A DNA stretch of 64,000 bases from CAVYVZ01 sp963772065 (GTDB lineage: Bacteria; Acidobacteriota; Vicinamibacteria; Vicinamibacterales; UBA2999): the NCBI GenBank assembly GCA_963772065.1, contig CAVYVZ010000008.1, positions 1-64,000 on the forward strand. Reading direction: 5' to 3'. This document shows, in pieces, positions 27,775 to 38,905 of the stretch. Both the position numbers and the translations under genes were made by a program. The notes under the pieces are model-generated. The model made no database searches, was not told where the DNA came from, and saw nothing but the letters and a program-made list of their open reading frames with translations. Every line of letters begins with the position of its first letter. Position 1 is the stretch's first letter.

Positions 27775-29830
27775 GCTGGCGCCAGTAGCGCAGGATGACC
27801 TCGATCTTGTCGAGGACACATCCAGGATCGAGCGTGCTTTCTCTCATCGAGCGAGCACCCAGCGCGAGACGCAGCGCTCCCGCGACGTCTCCTTCGCCCC
27901 ACCCGATTCGGACCGGCTGGCCGATATGGCAGCGGACTGCCGCGAGGCTTCGCTCCGCCATCGTGGCCTGTGAGGGCAGCATCGCCGACACATCGCGGTT
28001 CAGCCAGATATACACCTGCCAGGCCTCGTCATAGCTCAGCACGCGGCGTTCGGCCCGAGCGTGGCGGTCCCGCTTCAACACGAACGTCCAGATGGTCTGA
28101 CAGCCATCCCACGACTCTTCGACGCCATTCCGATCCGCCACCGGTGCCGCAACGATTTCCACAAAGCGGCGACGGCCGAGCTCGGACCGAAAATGCCGGG
28201 AGATCGCCTCGACCCGCTCGCGCCGCGCGTCGCGCCCGAAGGCCTCGAAGGCATGCATCTCCGCCAGCGCCGACCGCCACCGCAGCAGGAGGCCCAGATT
28301 CGGCGTTGACTGAAACGATGCCCGCCACCGCACCCACGGACGCGGCACGTCGAACGCGCTCAGGTACGCGCCAAGGCCGAGGGGGACGGCTGCCGCATTC
28401 GTGGCCCGAGCGGAAAACGCAGGAGGGACAAGGAGAGCGCCGGAGAACGGCGGTCCGGCGAAGAACTTCGATCCCGAGATCATCACGAGCCAGCCCGCCC
28501 GAACGTACTCGATAAGCGTTTCGCACCGCGTCCGCATCTGAGCAGCGTCGACGACCACGATGAGCGCCTCTCCGAGCTCGTGATGGAGCTTCCGTACTGC
28601 CCCGATGCTGGGCGCACGCAAACCGGTCTTGGAGCTGTCGACGACATGCAGCAGCACGCGCGCACCGCGGCCGACCGCCTCGCGCGCGAGTGCTTCGACC
28701 TTCGCATCGATATCGCCGATCGGCACAGGCCGCCCCGAGCGCTCGCGCAGCGGGACCGTTTCCGTATGCACGCGCCCGACCTCGAGTCCATCCAGCGGCT
28801 TCCCCACCGGCACAGGACGTTCCAGCGGCGTGAGGGCGTCGAAGTACCGGCCGCTCGCAGCGGAGAGGGAGCCGCCGCCGATTTCGTCTGGCCCGATCAC
28901 GATCACGAGCAGGTCTCGATCGTGCCCCTCGAGTGCGAGCTGCAAAGCGCAGAGCTCGCAATCGGTGCCGGACGCCGCCAGCATGACTTCCGCCCGATCA
29001 CGCGCGTCGAGCCCGATCACGGACGCGAGCTCAGAGCGCACCTCCTCGATCGCGGCGCCAAAGCGGTCGGCCACCGTCGTGCCGTGCAGCACGGATCCGA
29101 TCAGTTCCTGGCGCGTGTGCTCGGCCGCTCGATAGCTCAATTCAGAGGGTGACGAAGCGGTGCACGAGGAGAATGAGACGGTGGAGGGTCGCGGGACGGC
29201 GCTGCATCCGTACTTGTTCACGCGCGCCGTGGCCTCCAGCGACACACGACTGTCGCCGCCGCGGGTGAGCAGCACCTCTGTCGGCAGCGCCGCCTCCATC
29301 AGCGCCGTCGTCACGTCGGCTGCCTGCGCGAGTGCTTCCCGATCGAGCGCAACGCCGCGCCGGGTCGCTCCCTGCAGGTCCAGGAGATGCGAGCCCAGGG
29401 TCACCAGTTCCGCGGCCACCGCCGCACGATCGCCGCCCTCGTCATGCTCGCGCGCGAGCCGGCGAAGTTGCCGAAGCCACGCCGGCAGCGCGTCGACCGC
29501 CGCCGCCGCTTCGCAGGACGGGAGCGTGTCGATGTACTGCGACGCGGTCCAGCACGCAAGGGCGGACACCGCCAGTTCGGTGACGATGGACCGTGGCGGC
29601 GGCACGAGGCGATGCCACATCGCGATCTCGAGTGCATGCCTGATGTGAATGGCGAGCGCCGGGCCTGAATGGGCGACGGTGGGAGAGATCTCGATCAGCG
29701 TGCCATTCGGCACGCGAAACGGGGAACCGAACACGGCGCCGACGCTGAACGTGACGCCGTCGGCCAGCACGCCCAGTTCAACGCGGCGGCGCAGGACGGC
29801 CTCGATGGGCGCGGCGTGCTGAGGCCACAT
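27749..29830 (-). CDS. Uncharacterised 693-residue protein with a class V PLP-enzyme-like C-terminal half
   Basis: I do not recognise the full-length family. Residues ~215-600 resemble an aspartate-aminotransferase fold type I enzyme of the class V (cysteine desulfurase/kynureninase) kind: ASGTDCELCALQLAL (286-300) is a plausible phosphate-binding turn, LIVVVDAAQ (423-431) the cofactor Asp strand, and SGSKFFAGPPFSGALLV (452-468) holds the presumptive Schiff-base Lys455. The first ~200 residues match no family I know; they include PNGTLIEISP and helical Ala-rich stretches. Cys residues cluster at 209, 223, 291 and 294. The gene stands alone, convergent with the class IV aminotransferase. There is no frameshift in 2.1 kb. 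Confidence 0.65.
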   Translation of the reverse strand: MWPQHAAPIEAVLRRRVELGVLADGVTFSVGAVFGSPFRVPNGTLIEISPTVAHSGPALAIHIRHALEIAMWHRLVPPPRSIVTELAVSALACWTASQYIDTLPSCEAAAAVDALPAWLRQLRRLAREHDEGGDRAAVAAELVTLGSHLLDLQGATRRGVALDREALAQAADVTTALMEAALPTEVLLTRGGDSRVSLEATARVNKYGCSAVPRPSTVSFSSCTASSPSELSYRAAEHTRQELIGSVLHGTTVADRFGAAIEEVRSELASVIGLDARDRAEVMLAASGTDCELCALQLALEGHDRDLLVIVIGPDEIGGGSLSAASGRYFDALTPLERPVPVGKPLDGLEVGRVHTETVPLRERSGRPVPIGDIDAKVEALAREAVGRGARVLLHVVDSSKTGLRAPSIGAVRKLHHELGEALIVVVDAAQMRTRCETLIEYVRAGWLVMISGSKFFAGPPFSGALLVPPAFSARATNAAAVPLGLGAYLSAFDVPRPWVRWRASFQSTPNLGLLLRWRSALAEMHAFEAFGRDARRERVEAISRHFRSELGRRRFVEIVAAPVADRNGVEESWDGCQTIWTFVLKRDRHARAERRVLSYDEAWQVYIWLNRDVSAMLPSQATMAERSLAAVRCHIGQPVRIGWGEGDVAGALRLALGARSMRESTLDPGCVLDKIEVILRYWRQLTAQPAVA

Positions 29831-29963
29831 GCCGCCGGAGGCAAGCAGAGTCTATGCCGGCTGAGACGACGCGCGTTTGCACGCCACGCGAGGATCTAAG
29901 AGGAAACCAACTTCCGTCTCGAGGGCGGGCGGCTTCACACTAGGCCGGCGACCAACTCAGCCG

Positions 29964-32843
<2,880 letters not shown>

Positions 32844-33215
32844 CTATTTGGTCAGGCCCTCGTAGGCGCCGCTATCCAACAGGCCGTCCTTCTCGTCGGC
32901 GTTCGACAGCCGCACCTTGATCATCCAGGTCCCGTGCGGGTCCTTGTTCACCACTTCGGGGTGGTCCTTGAGATGGCCGTTTACGTCGAGCACTTCCCCG
33001 CTCATGGGCGCATACAGCTCCGACACCGCCTTCACGGACTCGATGCTGCCGAACGATTCACCAGCGGCGACAGCCTTGCCGACCTCGGGCAGGTCCACGT
33101 AGACGACGTCGCCGAGCTGCTGCTGCGCGAAATCGGTGATGCCAATTTCCGCCGTGTCGCCCGAGATGCGAATCCATTCGTGGTCCTTCGTGTACTGTCG
33201 ATCCGCCGGATACAT
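32844..33215 (-). CDS. gcvH: Glycine cleavage system lipoyl carrier protein GcvH
   Basis: GcvH is the mobile lipoyl carrier of the glycine cleavage complex. The 123-residue product has the lipoylation Lys in SIESVKAVSELYAPMSGEV, and the framing strands YTKDHEWIRISGD and GDVVYVDLPEVGK. It is complete and follows gcvT after 8 nt and precedes gcvP directly, so the three genes form one transcript. It would be charged by lipoate enzymes elsewhere. Confidence 0.97.
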   Translation of the reverse strand: MYPADRQYTKDHEWIRISGDTAEIGITDFAQQQLGDVVYVDLPEVGKAVAAGESFGSIESVKAVSELYAPMSGEVLDVNGHLKDHPEVVNKDPHGTWMIKVRLSNADEKDGLLDSGAYEGLTK

Positions 33216-33223
33216 CTCGTCTC

Positions 33224-34339
33224 CTATCGCGTGCGCTTGTAGAACGGAAGCGGAACCACCTGTGCCCTGCCCAGACGCCCGCGGATGTCGATCTGCAGCT
33301 GCGTCCCGGGCGCGGTCATGTCGGTCGGCACATATGCCATCCCGATCGCTTTCTTCAGAAATGGTGTCTGCGTACCGCTGGTGACGACGCCTACCGGGTT
33401 GTCGTGGCGCACCACGCGGTGGCCGTGACGTGCGATGCCGCGGTCGACCATCTCGAAGCCCACGAGCCTACGCGTCACACCCTGTTCCTTCTGTTCGCGC
33501 AACCGCTCGTGGCCGATGAAGGAGGGCTTGCTCCAGCCGACCACCCAGCCGAGATCCGCCTCGAGGACGGTTGTCGTCTCGTCGATGTCATTCCCATAGA
33601 GCCGCATCGCGGCCTCGAGGCGCAGCGTGTCACGCGCGGCGAGACCGCAGGGGATCACGTCGGCCGGACGGCCCGCTTCGAGCAGCGCCTGCCATACGCG
33701 GTCGGCCATGTTCGGCGGCACGAAGATCTCATAGCCGTCTTCACCGGTGTAGCCCGTGCGCGATACCGTGGCGCGCGCATTGGCGACTTCGCCATGGCTG
33801 AACCAGTAGTACTTGATGCTCGCGAGGTCGATGCCGGTGAGCTGCTGCAGCACTTCACGGGAGGCGGGACCCTGGATGGCGATCAGCGCGTAGCGGCTGC
33901 TCGCATCCACGGCAGCCGCCTGGCCCACCGTTCCGATCTGCGCCGCGATCCAGCTGTAGTCCTTCTCGATATTCGACGCGTTCACCACGACCATGAAGTG
34001 GCTCGGGGCCATCCGGTAGACGAGCATGTCGTCGACGAATGTGCCGTCGGGCGTCGTGAGCGCCGCGTAGTGTGCCTGCCCCACCTGGAGGCGGCTCGCG
34101 TCGTTGCTCGAGATGAGCTGCACGGCGGCCAGTGCGTCTTTGCCGCCGATCTCGATCTCGCCCATGTGGCTGACGTCGAAGACCCCGGCCCGCGTGCGCA
34201 CGGCAAGATGCTCGTCCGTGACGCCGGAGTATTCCACCGGCATATCCCAGCCGGCGAACGGCACCATGCGCGCGCCGGACGCGCGATGGCGGGCGTTGAG
34301 CGGTGTTTTCTTGAGGGACGCCGCGGCGGTCTCGGTCAT
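33224..34339 (-). CDS. gcvT: Aminomethyltransferase GcvT (T-protein)
   Basis: GcvT transfers the one-carbon unit from aminomethyl-GcvH to tetrahydrofolate, releasing ammonia. The 371-residue product shows the family signs: PFAGWDMPVEY, VFDVSHMGEIEI with the catalytic Asp pocket, the folate site (RTGYTGEDGYEIFVP), and the C-terminal GVVTSGTQTPFLKKAIGMAYV. It leads the gcvT-gcvH-gcvP operon. A candidate promoter lies about 50 nt upstream. Confidence 0.96.
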   Translation of the reverse strand: MTETAAASLKKTPLNARHRASGARMVPFAGWDMPVEYSGVTDEHLAVRTRAGVFDVSHMGEIEIGGKDALAAVQLISSNDASRLQVGQAHYAALTTPDGTFVDDMLVYRMAPSHFMVVVNASNIEKDYSWIAAQIGTVGQAAAVDASSRYALIAIQGPASREVLQQLTGIDLASIKYYWFSHGEVANARATVSRTGYTGEDGYEIFVPPNMADRVWQALLEAGRPADVIPCGLAARDTLRLEAAMRLYGNDIDETTTVLEADLGWVVGWSKPSFIGHERLREQKEQGVTRRLVGFEMVDRGIARHGHRVVRHDNPVGVVTSGTQTPFLKKAIGMAYVPTDMTAPGTQLQIDIRGRLGRAQVVPLPFYKRTR

Positions 34340-34393
34340 GAAGCGGTGGTCGCGCGCCGCGGCGGCGAATTCGGCTCAGGCGCGAAGCATGTA

Positions 34394-34423
34394 ACGGTAC
34401 TATGCGCCTGAACGCAGGGTCAA
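34394..34423 (-). promoter_or_regulatory. Putative promoter of the gcvTHP operon with an inverted repeat
   Basis: On the minus strand TTGACC (34423-34418) and TACCGT (34399-34394) are 18 nt apart, about 55 nt before the gcvT ATG. An 8-nt inverted repeat (TCAGGCGC at 34376-34383, GCGCCTGA at 34404-34411) overlaps the spacer and -10 region and could bind a regulator. No tandem glycine-riboswitch structure is visible. Confidence 0.4.
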
Positions 34424-34456
34424 GAAAACTGCCGGAGGGCCATATGCTCCCGACGA

Positions 34457-35152
34457 TCACGAGATCGCGCGGAAGCGCGCGGTGCCGCCACGCAAGCGAT
34501 CGAACGTGTCGATGAGCGTCGCGGCCGTGACGGGCCCGACTGACGAGATCTCGTGCGCCTTGATCAGCGTTGCCGTCTGGTTGAACAGAAACAAATAGGC
34601 ATCGCATACGCCGGCAAGGTCGTGCAGTCGATGTGACGAGAGCACCACCGCTGCGCCACGATCGCGCTTCGTTTCGAGCATCGTGGACAGCCATCGCGCG
34701 GCGTCGGGATCCAGGCCTTCCCAGGGCTCGTCGAGAACGACCAGTCGGAGCTGCTGACGGCCGAGGGCCGTGCGAAGTCCAAGCAGCTGCCGCGTACCGC
34801 GAGACAGGAGGCGCAGCCGCCGCCGCTCGGCCATCACGGCGTCGCCTGTGCCCAGTGTCCCCCACTGAGAAGCGCGCACGTTGCCGGGCAGCGTGGCTTC
34901 GCCCGCGAAGTACCCCACGCCGGATCGCGTCACTGCATGGCGGGGGTCGAGTCCGTCCACCAGGATCCGCCCGGATGCAGGTCTCAAGAGCCCCACGAGG
35001 ATACGCAACAGCGTCGTCTTTCCGGTGCCGCTCGGGCCGACGACGCCGAGGGCCTGCCCGCCCCGAAGCTCGAACGACACGTCGTGAAAGATTTCGCGCT
35101 TCCTATAGCGGGCGGTGACATCACGCGCGAGCAGGAGTGTCGCTCCGGTCAC
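34457..35152 (-). CDS. ABC transporter ATP-binding protein
   Basis: This nucleotide-binding subunit powers export or import through the adjacent permease. The 231 residues include Walker A GPSGTGKTT, the Q-loop replaced by a less typical segment (GYFAGEATLP), a degenerate signature in place of LSGGQ (RLLSRGTRQLLG), Walker B LRLVVLDEPWEGLDP and the H-loop SSHRLHD. The altered Q-loop and signature are unusual, but the catalytic Glu and both Walker motifs are kept. The start GTG at 35152 overlaps the permease stop as GTGA. It belongs to the regulator-permease-ATPase operon. Confidence 0.85.
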   Translation of the reverse strand: MTGATLLLARDVTARYRKREIFHDVSFELRGGQALGVVGPSGTGKTTLLRILVGLLRPASGRILVDGLDPRHAVTRSGVGYFAGEATLPGNVRASQWGTLGTGDAVMAERRRLRLLSRGTRQLLGLRTALGRQQLRLVVLDEPWEGLDPDAARWLSTMLETKRDRGAAVVLSSHRLHDLAGVCDAYLFLFNQTATLIKAHEISSVGPVTAATLIDTFDRLRGGTARFRAIS

Positions 35153-35844
35153 TGTGCCGACTCGAGCGGAATGTCCATTCGCGCGATCCACCTCACCGCG
35201 CCGGCTGCCAGCACGGCCGCGAGCACGACGGCTGGCAGCGCCACGACGAGGTCGCTGGCAGACAGTCGCTTGCCGACCAGCACGAACGGACAGAGCGCGA
35301 TGATGACCGCGCGCGTCAAGGCGTCGGCTCCGCCTTCGTCGCCGGCGCCGATGAGGCGCGCGCCGCCGGACCAGCCGACAATCCACATGGCAATTCCGAG
35401 CAGCCAGGCGATTCCGCCGCTCAACCGAGGCATCGGCACCGTCAGCGCCCACGCCAGCGCGGAGATGACCCACACCGACACGACGCTCCCCGACGCAAAG
35501 GCCAGCGGACGGAGCGTTCCTCCGACCAACATCTCGGCCATCCCGAGTGTCGCCCATACGATGATGCCCGGAAGCATCGAGAGACCAAGATGCACCAGCG
35601 CCACATTCACTCGGCCGGGGCCGGCCGTGAACAGCAGGTCGAAGTGCCCGCGGCGGGCCGCCACGGCAAAGCCCGTTGACGCAGCGAGCATCTGCAGAAG
35701 CGCGAGCGGCGCAAGCGCATCGGCACCTCTCGTCGGGTCGACGATCAGCATGACGATGCCAGAGGCGAGAACGACGCCCAGCGCGAGCAGCATGTAGGGC
35801 GAGTGGAGCGGCGCGATCGCGAAGAAACGCAGCGCTGAAATCAC
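35149..35844 (-). CDS. ABC transporter permease, putative
   Basis: A 231-residue polytopic membrane protein, with about six hydrophobic helices (for example LALGVVLASGIVMLIV, VSVWVISALAWALTV, GIAWLLGIAMWIVGW and VALPAVVLAAVLAAGAV). It overlaps the AAA+ regulator stop and the ATPase start by 4 nt each through GTGA, so it is the middle gene of the operon. No substrate is evident. It resembles the ABC-2-like permeases that pair with short ATPases, for which no family name can be given with confidence. The start is the GTG at 35844. Confidence 0.75.
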   Translation of the reverse strand: MISALRFFAIAPLHSPYMLLALGVVLASGIVMLIVDPTRGADALAPLALLQMLAASTGFAVAARRGHFDLLFTAGPGRVNVALVHLGLSMLPGIIVWATLGMAEMLVGGTLRPLAFASGSVVSVWVISALAWALTVPMPRLSGGIAWLLGIAMWIVGWSGGARLIGAGDEGGADALTRAVIIALCPFVLVGKRLSASDLVVALPAVVLAAVLAAGAVRWIARMDIPLESAQ

Positions 35845-37400
35845 GGCACCACCTGCAGCGGCGGCACGTGTGGCTGCACCTCGGGCACCACCTCCGGCAC
35901 CGGTTCCCCGCCCTTCACCCATGCGGGCATCTGCTTTCGCCCGCCCGGCTGTCCGCGCTGTGCATACCTGAGATACGCGTCCAGCGTGTGATAGCTGATG
36001 CCCAGCGCGCGGCACGCCTTTCGTTTGTTCTTTCCGCTGCGCTCGTAGACCAACCGAGCATACCGGCTGCCCCACGCTCGCATCGATTCCCCTGCGGCAA
36101 CCGACGGCGCGAACACTTCCGCGTACTCGCCGCGAATCTGCGGCGGCAAGTCCGTGAGCTCGATGCGAGAGCCCGCCGTCAGGGCGACGGTCCGCTCGAT
36201 CATCCGCTCGAGCTCGCGCACATTGCCCGGCCACGGATAAATCTGGAGCGCATCCGCGGCAGCGTCGGACAGCGTCAGGTCGCGGGAGCGATACCGCGCG
36301 AGGAAGTATCGCGCGAGCTCGAGGATGTCGTCGGGCCGCGAGGAGAGGCTCGGCACGTGCACTTCGACGCCGCTCAGGCGGTAGAAGAGATCCGCCCTGA
36401 ACAGGCCCTTCGCCACGAGCGCCGACAATGGGCGGTTGGTGGCGGCCACGATGCGGACATCCACGCGCCGTGACGCCTGGCTGCCTACGCGCTCGATCAC
36501 CAGATCCTGGATCGTCCGCAGCAGCTTGGCCTGCGCTGCGAGCGAGAGGTCCGACACCTCGTCCAGAAACAGCGTGCCGCCGTCCGCCTGCTCGAACTTG
36601 CCCCGTCGTCCTCTCACGCCGGTGGCGGTGCGATCCTCGATGCCGAACAGCTCCGACTCGACCAGTGTTTCGACGAGCGCCGCGCAATTCAGCGCGACGA
36701 ACGGACCCTTGCGCCGCCAGCTCAATTCGTGAATCTGACGGGCGACGAGCTCCTTGCCGGTTCCGCTCTCTCCTTCGATCAGCGCCATGAAATCCGTGGC
36801 CGCGACACGCTCGACGCGCTCGCGCAGCGCGCGCATCACAGGCGTCGATCCGATCAGCGGAGCGGCGCCATCGAGCCGGCTGGCCGATGTGGATGGGCCA
36901 CGACGCGCTTCGATGTCGAGCACGAGCGTCCCGAGACACGCGGCCGACGACAGCAGCTCGATGTTCCAGTCGTCGAGCGGCCGCCCTGGATCGAGCGTCG
37001 CCTCGAGCACGAACTGACGCTCCGGATCGGAGGTGGGGACGTCGAGCACTACTGCATCGCTGGTGCGCGTGGGCGTGACGAGCCGCGCTTGATACCGCGT
37101 CGGCACCTCGCGCAGGCGGACGGTGCGCGCGGGCACGATACGCGCGAGCACCTGCTCGAACACCGTCGGCAATGTCCGTTCGTCCTGCCGACTCACCAGC
37201 GTCGCCGCCACGGCACGCAGCACCTGGCGCAGGTCGACGCGTCGCTCGGCGCGCCTGACGCCGATCGGCGCCGCGGCTGCGACCGGCGCCATGCGCATGA
37301 CGTATCCGGGGCAAACCTTGTCGTTCTCAACGCTCGACATCGCGGCCTCCAATGCTCTGGAGTCGAGCGCAGTAACAAACGAAGTGCCATCGCGCGTCAC
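35841..37400 (-). CDS. AAA+ sigma-54-interacting-type transcriptional regulator with altered GAFTGA loop
   Basis: This 519-residue bacterial enhancer-binding-type protein has an N-terminal GAF-like sensor (residues ~55-165), an AAA+ core with Walker A GESGTGKE (210-217) and Walker B GGTLFLDEV, the R-finger region, and a Fis-like helix-turn-helix (NKRKACRALGISYHTLDAYLRYA) near 470-490. The loop that should read GAFTGA is DRTATGV (256-262), so contact with sigma-54 may be lost or different. The start codon may be the ATG at 37400 or one at 37340. The palindrome at 37403-37431 abuts the start. Downstream genes encode the permease and ATPase, suggesting that the regulator controls the transporter. 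Confidence 0.85.
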   Translation of the reverse strand: MTRDGTSFVTALDSRALEAAMSSVENDKVCPGYVMRMAPVAAAAPIGVRRAERRVDLRQVLRAVAATLVSRQDERTLPTVFEQVLARIVPARTVRLREVPTRYQARLVTPTRTSDAVVLDVPTSDPERQFVLEATLDPGRPLDDWNIELLSSAACLGTLVLDIEARRGPSTSASRLDGAAPLIGSTPVMRALRERVERVAATDFMALIEGESGTGKELVARQIHELSWRRKGPFVALNCAALVETLVESELFGIEDRTATGVRGRRGKFEQADGGTLFLDEVSDLSLAAQAKLLRTIQDLVIERVGSQASRRVDVRIVAATNRPLSALVAKGLFRADLFYRLSGVEVHVPSLSSRPDDILELARYFLARYRSRDLTLSDAAADALQIYPWPGNVRELERMIERTVALTAGSRIELTDLPPQIRGEYAEVFAPSVAAGESMRAWGSRYARLVYERSGKNKRKACRALGISYHTLDAYLRYAQRGQPGGRKQMPAWVKGGEPVPEVVPEVQPHVPPLQVVP

Positions 37401-37402
37401 GT

Positions 37403-37431
37403 GAGATGTCCGCGAATTGCGGCCACATCTC
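37403..37431. promoter_or_regulatory. Palindrome immediately upstream of the AAA+ regulator gene
   Basis: GAGATGT-CCGC (37403-37413) and GCGG-CC-ACATCTC (37419-37431) are inverted copies around GAATT: 7-nt outer and 4-nt inner arms. It lies within 3 nt of the start codon, so it may be an operator for self-control, or a hairpin in the leader that limits translation. Confidence 0.5.
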
Positions 37432-37554
37432 GCGAGTGGAGACGGCTACGCGTCGATCAGCGGGTAGGTGGTCCCCGCTGCGGATTCCGGTGACTGAAAG
37501 AGGATGGGCACGCCTTACCCGCAGCGTGCCCGATGATCGAAGCGGAGGCCGATC

Positions 37555-38010
37555 CTATTGCGGCGCTGGTTCGCGCGTCGACTGGCGGCCGATCATCTGC
37601 CAGCCTTGCGGTCCTCTCGTCCACACGTGCAGGACGATCAGCTTGACGTCGGTCGGCTTGCCATCGGTGACCTGCTTCATGTTCACCCTGCAGGTCACGA
37701 GAGCGAAATTCCCGTGCACCTTGACTTTCGTGTCGGCGAAGTCGACCGCGGCATAGTCGGCCTTTCCTGTCACGACGTGCTGGATGGCCTCGGGTTTCGT
37801 CTCAATCTGTCCATTCGAGTGGCCGTAGCTCAGGTCGGCGTGATACACGCGCTCGAATGCCGCGCTGTCTTTCTTCATCATCGCGTGTCGCCACGCCTCC
37901 ATACCCGCCGTGATGTCGGCTTCGGCCTTCGAGTCGGGCGGTGGCGCCGCATACGAGAGTCCGGCGAACAGCGCGAGGGCAGCGAGCAGAATGGCGAGCG
38001 GCGTTTTCAT
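37555..38010 (-). CDS. Secreted NTF2-like (SnoaL/DUF4440) protein
   Basis: The 151-residue product starts with a Sec signal (LAILLAALALFAGLSYAAPP) and then one NTF2-like cone: ITAGMEAWRHAMMKKDSAAFERVYHADLSYGHSNGQ, the kind of sequence seen in DUF4440/SnoaL_3 proteins of unknown function, and the strand pair NFALVTCRVNMKQ and VLHVWTRGPQGWQMIGRQST. These domains bind small ligands or act as isomerases; no catalytic residue can be assigned. It stands 17 nt ahead of nothing similar and is followed by pilZ. Confidence 0.8.
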   Translation of the reverse strand: MKTPLAILLAALALFAGLSYAAPPPDSKAEADITAGMEAWRHAMMKKDSAAFERVYHADLSYGHSNGQIETKPEAIQHVVTGKADYAAVDFADTKVKVHGNFALVTCRVNMKQVTDGKPTDVKLIVLHVWTRGPQGWQMIGRQSTREPAPQ

Positions 38011-38017
38011 AAGCCTC

Positions 38018-38335
38018 CTACGGATGTCGGGAGGCTAGCTCCATCTGCCGCTCGAATGCAAGCGCGCCCCGGTAGACGATGCGTTCGGCCGAGAGGCTCC
38101 AGACGAACGCCCGCACGACGCGGCTGCGAACCAGCTCCCGCCCCTCCGTGGTCATCACGTGTACATCGACGCCCGTTCCGGGCAGCAGTCGCCCCTCGGT
38201 CTCGACGAGCGCGCCCGTGGCCGCGACATCGACGACGGTGAGCTCGCGTCCGGTGCGGAGTCGAAGCCGTGCGGTCGGTTCGGAGGCGTCCGGCATGCGG
38301 CGCGGCGTGCGGCGGCGCTCCGCGCGCTCGGTCAC
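38018..38335 (-). CDS. PilZ-domain protein (c-di-GMP-binding family)
   Basis: A stand-alone PilZ domain of 105 residues. The N-terminal RAERRRTPRR is an RxxxR-type c-di-GMP-binding motif, and VVDVAATGALVETEG supplies the (D/N)xSxxG-like second motif, here DVAATG. Beta strands follow. The GTG at 38335 starts the protein as VTERAERRRTPRR and overlaps the GspH stop as GTGA, so the two genes are coupled; an ATG at 38347 is upstream. PilZ proteins act on pilus motors, and several pilus genes lie in this window. Confidence 0.85.
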   Translation of the reverse strand: MTERAERRRTPRRMPDASEPTARLRLRTGRELTVVDVAATGALVETEGRLLPGTGVDVHVMTTEGRELVRSRVVRAFVWSLSAERIVYRGALAFERQMELASRHP

Positions 38336-38905
38336 GGCTGCTCCCACGTGTTCGTCGTCCGTTGATAGCGAAGGACGCGCGTCCGCCCGGTGGCACCGAG
38401 CACGCGGATGGCGAGCTGCGTGCCGTCACGGCCGAGGACGTACCACCGTCCCCGCGGTGGCCGAGCCCGCCGGCGAGAACGAGAGCAGCGTGGTGCCGCT
38501 CAGCCTGATGGGATCCACGCCGAGGCCGAGCGCGGGGTCGAGGGCGATGCGAGTCCCTGGAAAATCCGCTGACAGGCTGAAGCCGGCGCGCACCGGCGTG
38601 TCGATGCCCACGGCAATGTCGGCGGCTCTGACACCGTTGCGATTTCCGTCGGCGAACATCTCCGCCACGTAGTCGCTGCCGGCCGGGGTGAAACGAACCG
38701 CGACGTATCGTCCCTGGCCGGCCGCCTGGAGCCGCGCAATCCCGCACTGTTGCGCGAGGTATCGCGCGCCGGCAATTGCGCGCGATCGATCGAGACCCAC
38801 CAGAAGCTGGGGAATCGCGGTCGCGGAGACGATCGCCACGATCGTCATGACGAACATGAGCTCCACGACCGTGAACCCCGCGGCTCGGGCTACCGCTGCC
38901 TCTAT
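38332..38905 (-). CDS. Minor pseudopilin GspH/FimT-like (start unclear, frameshifted)
   Basis: A prepilin-type protein with AAGFTVVELMFVMTIVAIVSA as its N-methylated helix; the Glu at position 5 is the conserved one. The core (IPQLLVGLDRSRAIAGARYL and AVRFTPAGSDYVAEMFADGNRNG) resembles FimT/GspH minor pilins. A single indel near 38445 shifts the frame; corrected, it ends VLRYQRTTNTWEQP at 38332. I see no good start codon ahead of the GFT: the best candidate is an ATA or a lost ATG near 38904, overlapping the comEA stop. It would sit at the tip of the pilus or pseudopilus. Confidence 0.7.

Noticed and set aside
34340..34456. Glycine riboswitch upstream of gcvT
   Set aside because: The 117-nt gap is too short for the tandem aptamers and lacks their conserved cores; only a promoter-like pair and a short inverted repeat are seen.
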